Shown: positions 1 through 4,720 of the stretch, one piece after another
Layout of the letters: every line of letters starts with the position of its first letter
Numbering within the stretch: position 1 is the first letter of the stretch
NCBI GenBank assembly: GCA_028822575.1
Contig: JAPKDN010000249.1
Span: 1-5,396 of the forward strand
Source of the DNA: Alphaproteobacteria bacterium
GTDB taxonomy: Bacteria > Pseudomonadota > Alphaproteobacteria > Thalassobaculales > Thalassobaculaceae
Length of the DNA: 5,396 bases
Reading direction: 5' to 3'
The notes under the pieces: generated by a model
Database searches by the model: none
What the model was told of the DNA's origin: nothing
Seen by the model: only the letters and a program-made list of their open reading frames with translations
Made by a program: the position numbers and the translations under genes

Positions 1-493
1 TCCGTGCGCCCGATCTCGCTTCGGCATTTTGTTTATGCGCAACAAGAGGGTATGTCGATAAGGTGAGAATTTCATAGAATATAAAAAGCGTGAACATATT
101 ACCGGCGAAGGCGATGCCCATGGTGCTTGCGATGGCGATGGCGAAACAGATGTAGAAGCGGGTCTGGTTTGGCTCGTCATGGCCGCGCATATAGCCGATG
201 GAATACAGCGAATTGATGATCCACAGGCCCGAGGCAACACAGCCAAACAGCATCCCCAGCGGCTCTATCTCCAGCACCAGGGGCAGGCCGGGCATCACCT
301 CGGTCAACGACAGGGTCGGCCGTCCGCCAGCAAGGACCTCTTGTAAGAGACTAATGACGACCACGAACAGCGTGATGGCGGTAACGAGTGTCACAGCCTC
401 GCGCGTGTTCGGGCTACGGCCCAGGATCGCGATGCCGATACCACCAAGCGACGGAATCAAAAGCGTTAAGGCAAGCGCCATCTCGGTACTCAT
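1..493 (-). CDS. Second MrpD/NuoM-like proton-conducting antiporter subunit, N-terminal part (3' end beyond window)
   Basis: This is an open frame of 164 codons starting at ATG 493 and running off the left edge without a stop; I translated it by hand. It overlaps the mrpD stop by four bases (ATGA), with GGAGG at 500-504 six bases upstream. The protein opens with a hydrophobic helix (about residues 5-24), has more helices at about 32-53 and 74-95, then a helix pair at about 113-150. The stretch FYEILTLSTYPLV (about 139-151) is the family signature around transmembrane helix 5, with Glu141 at the site of the essential channel glutamate of NuoM, NuoN and MrpD. NSLYSIGYM near 94-102 is also typical. 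It is a paralogue of the upstream mrpD product, not a continuation: both have their own start and their own TM5 glutamate. It could be a second MrpD-like subunit or a shortened replacement for the NuoL-like part of MrpA; the missing C-terminus would decide. Family membership is secure, the exact subunit name is not. Confidence 0.9.
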   Translation of the reverse strand, partial: MSTEMALALTLLIPSLGGIGIAILGRSPNTREAVTLVTAITLFVVVISLLQEVLAGGRPTLSLTEVMPGLPLVLEIEPLGMLFGCVASGLWIINSLYSIGYMRGHDEPNQTRFYICFAIAIASTMGIAFAGNMFTLFIFYEILTLSTYPLVAHKQNAEARSGAR

Positions 494-1983
494 GATCCGC
501 CTCCCAGGAAGGTCTCAGCAACCCTGCCGGCGACGGACGTCGTCAGTTCCGCGTCAATACCAAAATAGATATTCGCCAGCACCAGCACCCAGAGCGGAAT
601 CAGCATTTCCAGCGGTGCCTCGGCGACCGGTACGCGGCCTTCCGGCGCCTGGCCTATATAGGCGGCCTCGATGATCTTCCAAACGTAGATTACCGCGAGC
701 AAAGAGCTGGCGACTATCAACAGGACCACCGGCCACCAGCCATTTTCAACCGCGCCTAGGATCAGGTACCACTTACTGATGAAACCGACCGTTGCCGGCA
801 CGCCGATCAGGCTAAGTCCAGCGCCGGCGATGGCGGCAAAAGTCCAGGGCATCTCGCGCCCAAGCCCGCGCACGGAATCGATTGACACCTTGCCAATCCT
901 CAAGAAAACACAGCCCAGCGCCATGAACAGCGCGCCCTTCATCAGCGCGTGATTGAACAAATGCATCACCGCCGCGGTCAGGCCGGTGACATTCCCAAGC
1001 GAGACGCCAAGCACCATATAGCCGAGTTGGGCGATACTGGAATAAGCGAACAGACGTTTCAGATTGGTCTGGTAGATCGCCGCCGCCGAGCCCGCGAACA
1101 TCGCTAAAACCGCTAGCGGAAGGAAGATGAATTCCAGGGTCAACGGCACGAAACCGTAGGTCGGCCCAAAGATTGTGAACATCACTCGCAGCACCACATA
1201 GAACGAAACCTTGGTCGCGGTCGACGCGAGGAAAACCGTAACCGTCGACGGCGCGTAGGTATAGGCGTTCGGCAGCCAGGTGTGCATAGGGAACATAGCC
1301 AGCTTGAGGCCCATGCCGATGATGATGAAGGCGAAACCGGCTTGAACCACCCGGCTGTCGGCCAGCGGCTTCAGGCGAACGGCCAGATCGGCGATATTGA
1401 GGGTACCGGTGACCATGTAGAGCAGCCCGACGCCGATAACGAAGAAGGTCGCGCCGACGGTTCCCAGCACCAGATAGTTATACGCCGCGGTCAAGGCTCG
1501 GCGATCCTTGCGCGCGCCGGCCGCGACCAGCACATAGGTCGAGAGCGACGAAACTTCTAGGAACACGAAGATGTTGAAGGCGTCGCCGGTGATGGTTACA
1601 CCAAGGAGACCGGTCAGGCACAACAGATACGCCGTATAGAACTGGCCGTGACGTCTGGGATCGATCTCGTGGGCGACACTGCGCCGCGCATAGGGTAGGG
1701 CGATGGCGCTAATACCGGAGACGATCAACAAAACGAAGGCGTTAATCGCATCGACCCTATATTCGATGCCGAAGGGCGGCGCCCAATTGCCCATGTGATA
1801 CGAAATATCGCCCGTGCTCACCACCTGAATCAGCAGGGTGATCGAGGCATAGAAAGCGAACCAGCTTACCGCCAATGCCAAAAGCCAGGGCAGGCGACCA
1901 CCTCGCAACAGCGAGCAGATCGGCGCCGCCAACAAGGGGACCGCGACCTGAAGCGCGGCCATGTGTTCGCTAAGCAGGCTCAC
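490..1983 (-). CDS. mrpD: Na+/H+ antiporter subunit D (MrpD/MnhD)
   Basis: This is a 497-residue polytopic membrane protein, the usual length for MrpD, of the Proton_antipo_M family shared with NuoL/M/N of complex I. It should form one ion-translocating channel of the Mrp complex in the inner membrane. Visible key residues are Glu143 in FNIFVFLEVSSLSTY (TM5), Lys227 in GLKLAMFPMHTWLPNAY (TM7), Lys258 in STATKVSFYV (TM8), His341/His345/Lys349 in HLFNHALMKGALF, and Lys404 in GFISKWYL (TM12). These match the charged positions along the membrane axis of the family, so the channel looks intact. The start is GTG at 1983, in a GTGA overlap with the mrpC stop, with AGGAGG at 1991-1996 seven bases upstream. 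That strong site supports GTG over the later ATG at codon 8. The stop overlaps the next D-like gene by four bases. Function by homology is firm; Na+ versus K+ preference cannot be read from the sequence. Confidence 0.96.
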   Translation of the reverse strand: MSLLSEHMAALQVAVPLLAAPICSLLRGGRLPWLLALAVSWFAFYASITLLIQVVSTGDISYHMGNWAPPFGIEYRVDAINAFVLLIVSGISAIALPYARRSVAHEIDPRRHGQFYTAYLLCLTGLLGVTITGDAFNIFVFLEVSSLSTYVLVAAGARKDRRALTAAYNYLVLGTVGATFFVIGVGLLYMVTGTLNIADLAVRLKPLADSRVVQAGFAFIIIGMGLKLAMFPMHTWLPNAYTYAPSTVTVFLASTATKVSFYVVLRVMFTIFGPTYGFVPLTLEFIFLPLAVLAMFAGSAAAIYQTNLKRLFAYSSIAQLGYMVLGVSLGNVTGLTAAVMHLFNHALMKGALFMALGCVFLRIGKVSIDSVRGLGREMPWTFAAIAGAGLSLIGVPATVGFISKWYLILGAVENGWWPVVLLIVASSLLAVIYVWKIIEAAYIGQAPEGRVPVAEAPLEMLIPLWVLVLANIYFGIDAELTTSVAGRVAETFLGGGS

Positions 1984-2378
1984 GACGAGGCCTCCTGCGC
2001 TTCGGCGATTTCACGGGCCGCGTCGACTTCCTCGGCGGCGAGAATGTCTTCCTCCTCGATGGAGCCGTAGGTCTCTCGGATCCGAACCACCAACGCCAAC
2101 CCCAAGGCCGTGGTGGCGACGCCAACCACGATCGCGGTCAGAATCAGCACATGGGGCAGCGGGTTGGAGAACACCTCGGGCTTTCCGGTCAGGATCGGCG
2201 CGGTGCCGCCAGTAACCTTGGCCAAGCTGATATAAAGCAGGAAAACCGAGGTCTGAAAGATGTTTAGACCGACGATCTTCTTCACCAAATTACCGCGGGA
2301 AATGACAATATAAAGCCCGATCATCATCAGGAAGATGACGAGCCAGTAATTGTAATGGGCGATGATTGGGTCGAGCAT
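1980..2378 (-). CDS. mrpC: Na+/H+ antiporter subunit C (MrpC/MnhC, NuoK-like)
   Basis: This is a small NuoK-like subunit of 132 residues from the ATG at 2378. A frame extension to a TTG at 2387 is possible, but GAGGA at 2388-2392 lies nine bases from the ATG and directly against the TTG, so I prefer the ATG. Three membrane helices are visible at about 10-27, 31-53 and 73-100. Family signatures are NLVKKIVGLNIFQTSVFLL (about 30-48) and NPLPHVLILTAIVVGVATTA (about 72-91). MrpC corresponds to complex I NuoK and is thought to sit beside MrpA/MrpD and help form the ion path. After residue 100 comes a strongly acidic, Ala/Glu-rich cytoplasmic tail (SIEEEDILAAEEVDAAREIAE), longer than in a minimal MrpC. 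The gene begins two bases after the mrpB stop and its own stop is overlapped by mrpD. Confidence 0.95.
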   Translation of the reverse strand: MLDPIIAHYNYWLVIFLMMIGLYIVISRGNLVKKIVGLNIFQTSVFLLYISLAKVTGGTAPILTGKPEVFSNPLPHVLILTAIVVGVATTALGLALVVRIRETYGSIEEEDILAAEEVDAAREIAEAQEASS

Positions 2379-2380
2379 TC

Positions 2381-2818
2381 CTACCAATCCTCGTCATCGA
2401 CGCCGCGGGTGCGGCCGGCATAGGCATAGAAGACACTGACCATGACCGCGGCGACGGTCGTGCCAACGCCAAACTCAATCACCAGGATGCCAATATGCTG
2501 TCCATGCTGAGGGTCGTGGGCGAGCACATCGTAATCCAGGAACTTGCCGCCCAGAAACAGGCTGGCGAAGCCGGTGAGGGCATAAATCAACAATCCCAAG
2601 GGCACCAGGACCCCCAAGGCCTTGGGAGGCAGCACCTTTTGTGCGTGCTCCACGCCATAGACCAAGGCATAGAGGATGAACGCGGCGGCGAATAGCACGC
2701 CGGCCTGAAAGCCACCGCCGGGTCCGAAATCCCCGTGGAACTGAACGTAGAGCGCGAACAGCAGAATGAACGGGATCAACATCTTGGAGACAACGCGAAG
2801 AACGAGATGATGCCTCAT
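2381..2818 (-). CDS. mrpB: Na+/H+ antiporter subunit B, MnhB domain (MrpB)
   Basis: This is a 145-residue protein of the MnhB family. Four membrane helices are visible at about 10-27, 36-56, 66-90 and 108-133. The diagnostic motif HGDFGPGGGFQAGV (residues 28-41) is the family's H-x-x-x-x-PGGGF turn after helix 1, and GILVIEFGVGTTVAAVM (about 110-126) is the conserved last helix with Glu115. In Mrp complexes MrpB is a small integral subunit next to the MrpA C-terminal region; in canonical operons the MnhB domain lies directly after MrpA, and here it follows the stand-alone MrpA C-terminal half, which keeps that adjacency. ATG 2818 overlaps the preceding stop (ATGA), with GGAGGA at 2825-2830 six bases upstream. 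The C-terminus ends in a short acidic tail (GVDDEDW). The family assignment is firm. Confidence 0.95.
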   Translation of the reverse strand: MRHHLVLRVVSKMLIPFILLFALYVQFHGDFGPGGGFQAGVLFAAAFILYALVYGVEHAQKVLPPKALGVLVPLGLLIYALTGFASLFLGGKFLDYDVLAHDPQHGQHIGILVIEFGVGTTVAAVMVSVFYAYAGRTRGVDDEDW

Positions 2819-3429
2819 GCGTCATCCTCCACCTTGTCACTCGCTGAGTCTGTCCCGGCGCCCTTGCGCACGGTGCCGTCATCATCTTCGTCCTCGCGGC
2901 GCAAGCCGAGCAGGAACATCACGCCGATCCCGGCGGTGAAGATCACCGCGACCTCGCCCAACGTGTCATAGCCGCGGTAGCTGGCAAGCACGGAGGTGAC
3001 GATATTGGGAATCCCGATATCGTTCTCCGAGCCGTCGATATAGGTCGGCGCCACGTGTTGCAGCGCCGGCGCGTTCGGGTCTCCGAAGGTCGGCATGTCG
3101 CTGGTCGCATAAATCAGGGTCGCGCCGGTGACGATCACCACCACCATTGCGACTGGAGAGAATCTCGGTGCGATCTTCTCGCTACGGCTGGTCAAGGCGA
3201 GTGTGCCGAGCACCAGAACGGTGGAGATGCCGGCGCCAACCGCCGCCTCGGTAAACGCCACGTCCACCGCATCCAGCGCTACCAGCAACCCGGCGGAAAG
3301 CAGACTGAACGCGCTGCTGATCGCTGCGACCGCGAACAGGTGCCGCACCACCATGATAGCGATGGCGCTCATGCACAGCATGGTCAACAGCGCGAAATTA
3401 ACCACCGTGATCATTTCAACGCCGCTCAT
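2815..3429 (-). CDS. Stand-alone MrpA C-terminal half: DUF4040 (MbhD-like) plus MbhE-like region
   Basis: This 204-residue membrane protein matches only the C-terminal part of a canonical MrpA, which is normally about 750-970 residues. Residues about 5-85 form a DUF4040/MbhD-like unit with the signature DVAFTEAAVGAGIST (56-70), including Asp56 and Glu61. Residues about 125-176 resemble the MbhE-like end of MrpA, with NIVTSVLASYRGYDTLGEV (142-160); Asp155 and Glu159 sit where MrpA has conserved acidic residues before its last helix. The NuoL-like N-terminal domain is absent, and the ATG at 3429 with GGGGAGAG at 3436-3443 shows that this is a genuine separate gene, not a broken remnant. It overlaps the mrpG stop and the mrpB start by four bases each. 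The last 27 residues are an acidic soluble tail. By family knowledge this unit corresponds to NuoJ in complex I and to MbhD+MbhE in archaeal membrane-bound hydrogenase. Calling it simply 'subunit B' would be an overreach, though databases often do. Confidence 0.9.
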   Translation of the reverse strand: MSGVEMITVVNFALLTMLCMSAIAIMVVRHLFAVAAISSAFSLLSAGLLVALDAVDVAFTEAAVGAGISTVLVLGTLALTSRSEKIAPRFSPVAMVVVIVTGATLIYATSDMPTFGDPNAPALQHVAPTYIDGSENDIGIPNIVTSVLASYRGYDTLGEVAVIFTAGIGVMFLLGLRREDEDDDGTVRKGAGTDSASDKVEDDA

Positions 3430-3776
3430 CGTTTGCTCTCCCCAACACTATGGGATGGCTCGATATCCGACACCGGAACCAGCGCTGGGCGTAGCCCCAT
3501 GGTCCGCGCCGCGTTGGCCACCGCGTGGGTCGCCGTTGGGCTGGTGAAGAAGATGAACAGCGATATCATGATCAGCTTAACGGTGATCAGGCTAAAACCA
3601 GCCTGCAACATCATGGCGATCAGGATCAACTCGGCCCCAAGTGTGTCGGTGATCCCGGCGGCGTGCAAGCGGGTATAGAAATCCGGGAGTCTTATCAATC
3701 CAAGTGTACCAATAAGGATGAAAACGCTTCCAGCCGCCAGCAACGCGCCCGAGGCGATATCGAGGATCAATTCCAT
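3426..3776 (-). CDS. mrpG: Na+/H+ antiporter subunit G (MrpG/MnhG)
   Basis: This is a 116-residue PhaG/MnhG family subunit with three membrane helices at about 5-28, 44-60 and 63-78. The conserved loop GLIRLPDFYTRLHAAGITDT (26-45) is diagnostic, as is TSPTATHAVANAA (78-90), the MrpG version of the 'NP-x-x-x-H-x-x-x-x-A' end of helix 3. MrpG is a small accessory subunit of the inner-membrane antiporter, grouped with E and F in the complex. The start is ATG 3776, which shares one base with the mrpF stop (TGATG); GAGGAGG at 3784-3790 lies seven bases upstream, so the in-frame TTG one codon earlier is not needed. The stop is overlapped by the next gene (ATGA). The C-terminus after residue 90 is polar and probably cytoplasmic. 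Confidence 0.95.
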   Translation of the reverse strand: MELILDIASGALLAAGSVFILIGTLGLIRLPDFYTRLHAAGITDTLGAELILIAMMLQAGFSLITVKLIMISLFIFFTSPTATHAVANAARTMGLRPALVPVSDIEPSHSVGESKR

Positions 3777-4069
3777 CAATCGACCTCCTCTCGGCGCGCG
3801 ACTTCGACATTGGAGAGACCAAGATTGCGATAGCGGAAGAATTTCAGAACCGCAATCGTACCAATGAAATTCACCAGCGCGTAAAGTAGCGCGATATCCA
3901 AAAACTCCGGTCGGTCGGCCAAAAATCCGAGTAGGCCGATCAGCAGCACCGTCTTGGTGCCGAAACTGTTAACCGCCAACACCCGGTCAAACAGGCTCGG
4001 CCCGGCGAAGGCCCGGTAAAGGGCCATCAGCATGGCGACGAGCATGGCGGCGGTGGCTCCGATGAACAC
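3776..4069 (-). CDS. mrpF: Na+/H+ antiporter subunit F (MrpF/MnhF)
   Basis: This is a 97-residue MrpF_PhaF family subunit with three membrane helices at about 3-21, 34-51 and 56-77. GPSLFDRVLAVNSFGT (23-38) matches the family's G-P-x-x-x-D-R-V-x-A signature, with Asp28 a conserved acidic residue, and DIALLYALVNFIGTIAVLKF (58-77) is the typical third helix with a buried Asp58. In cation resistance and bile-salt efflux systems MrpF homologues have been linked to transport on their own, but here it is surely part of the complex. The best start is GTG 4069, three bases after the mrpE stop, with GAGGAG at 4079-4084 nine bases upstream; the next ATG (codon 9) would remove part of helix 1. The final 20 residues are charged and cytoplasmic. 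Confidence 0.94.
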   Translation of the reverse strand: MFIGATAAMLVAMLMALYRAFAGPSLFDRVLAVNSFGTKTVLLIGLLGFLADRPEFLDIALLYALVNFIGTIAVLKFFRYRNLGLSNVEVARREEVD

Positions 4070-4072
4070 GGC

Positions 4073-4546
4073 TCAGCGCTCCTCGAGAGCGGTTACGCGC
4101 CCATCCATGTCGCCATTTAGCACCCCGTCCGCGAGATCTTGCGAGAGCGCGTGCACGATCATCTCGTCACCCTCGATGTCGACGGTAACGGTGCCCGGCG
4201 TCAGGGTTATGGAATTGGCGAATATCACCAGGCCAAGGTCGGTCTTCTGGGTCGCCTTGACCCGAACCACTCGGGGCGAGATAGGCATGGTCGGCGCCAG
4301 CACGATCTTGGCCACATCGATATTGGCCTTGAAGATCTCCTTAGCGAGCCAGCCCCAATAGCCGAACACGTGCCTGGTCAGATGAAACGGAAAGGTTTCG
4401 CGATCATACAAGTCCATCCGGTGGGCGATATAGAGGACCAAGAGCACCGAGACGACGCCAAGCGATATGATGAGCGGGGTGTAAATCCCCGACATCAACA
4501 GCCAGAACGCCATTAGGCTCGCGCCTAATCCGACGACATGCACCAT
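4073..4546 (-). CDS. mrpE: Na+/H+ antiporter subunit E (MrpE/MnhE), first gene of the operon
   Basis: This MNHE family protein has two N-terminal membrane helices (about 3-20 and 23-40) and a cytoplasmic domain. WLAKEIFKANIDVAKIVL (66-83) and NSITLTPGTVTVDIEGDEM (111-129) are diagnostic, the second being the near-invariant 'S-x-T-L-T-P-G-T' segment. MrpE supports assembly and full activity of the antiporter. The start is uncertain. From ATG 4546 the protein has 157 residues, close to the family norm, and begins directly with helix 1; a G run at 4555-4562 lies eight bases upstream as a possible, unusual ribosome binding site. The same frame extends to ATG 4645, giving 190 residues, but the added 33 residues are basic and Gly-rich, unlike MrpE ends, and 4645 has no visible Shine-Dalgarno. 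I therefore prefer 4546. It is the promoter-proximal gene, divergent from the methylisocitrate lyase gene; mrpF follows after three bases. Confidence 0.9.
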   Translation of the reverse strand: MVHVVGLGASLMAFWLLMSGIYTPLIISLGVVSVLLVLYIAHRMDLYDRETFPFHLTRHVFGYWGWLAKEIFKANIDVAKIVLAPTMPISPRVVRVKATQKTDLGLVIFANSITLTPGTVTVDIEGDEMIVHALSQDLADGVLNGDMDGRVTALEER

Positions 4547-4554
4547 TCCGGCTA

Positions 4555-4562
4555 CCCCCCCC
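4555..4562 (-). repeat. Run of eight G on the mrpE coding strand
   Basis: Eight identical bases (C on the plus strand) lie eight bases before the preferred mrpE ATG at 4546. On the mRNA the G run could pair imperfectly with the anti-Shine-Dalgarno sequence through a G-U pair and is preceded by another GGGG two bases further upstream. If translation instead began at 4645, the run would lie inside the coding frame, where a length change would shift the frame. The run is a direct observation; any regulatory role is inference. Confidence 0.6.
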
Positions 4563-4707
4563 AACCCCGTGCCGGCACCGGACAAACATCCGATCGTAAT
4601 TTTCCCGCGTATTTTTCGCGCGGCACGTTTCCATGTTAATGCCATATTGATTGAAACTCGCCAAGTCCGCCCGGCCTTGATTGTGAGTCATTACCAAGGA
4701 TCTGAAA

Positions 4708-4712
4708 AAGGA
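4708..4712 (+). promoter_or_regulatory. Ribosome binding site of the prpB-like gene
   Basis: AAGGA, within AAAAAGGA, lies eight bases before ATG 4721. It is the only good Shine-Dalgarno in this stretch and fixes the start of the lyase gene. Confidence 0.7.
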
Positions 4713-4720
4713 TAGCCCTG

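Larger units (their letters stand above)
4547..4720. promoter_or_regulatory. Divergent intergenic region between mrpE and the prpB-like gene
   Basis: These 174 bases separate two divergent genes and must hold the start signals of both unless mrpE really begins at 4645, which would leave only 75 bases. The segment around 4580-4720 is less GC-rich than the genes. I see no convincing sigma-70 pair: on the minus strand TTGGCG (4659-4664) and CATTAA (4636-4641), 17 bases apart, match only partly; on the plus strand TTGATT at 4677-4682 lacks a good -10. Other elements are a direct repeat TTGATTG (4647-4653 and 4677-4683), a 10-base palindrome GTGCCGGCAC (4569-4578), and eight C (G on the mrpE strand) at 4555-4562. 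Function as a promoter region is inferred from layout only. Confidence 0.5.

Noticed and set aside
198..674. A 158-codon plus-strand open frame across the mrpD/second D-like junction
   Set aside because: Antisense to two convincing Proton_antipo_M genes; the product is a low-complexity Pro/Arg/Ser-rich sequence without domain features.
3055..3678. A 207-codon plus-strand open frame opposite the mrpG and DUF4040 genes
   Set aside because: It lies fully antisense to two genes with clear family motifs, its product is rich in His, Arg, Gln and Gly with no recognisable domain or membrane pattern, and it is what GC-rich coding DNA yields on the opposite strand.
4606..4620. Short inverted repeat CGCG-N7-CGCG
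   Set aside because: A four-base stem in GC-rich DNA, without a following T run in either direction, is too weak to call a terminator or operator.
4636..4664. Possible sigma-70 promoter for mrpE (TTGGCG, 17 bases, CATTAA)
   Set aside because: Only about four of six and three of six consensus matches; a pairing this weak is expected by chance in such a gap, so it is mentioned within the intergenic entry but not called.
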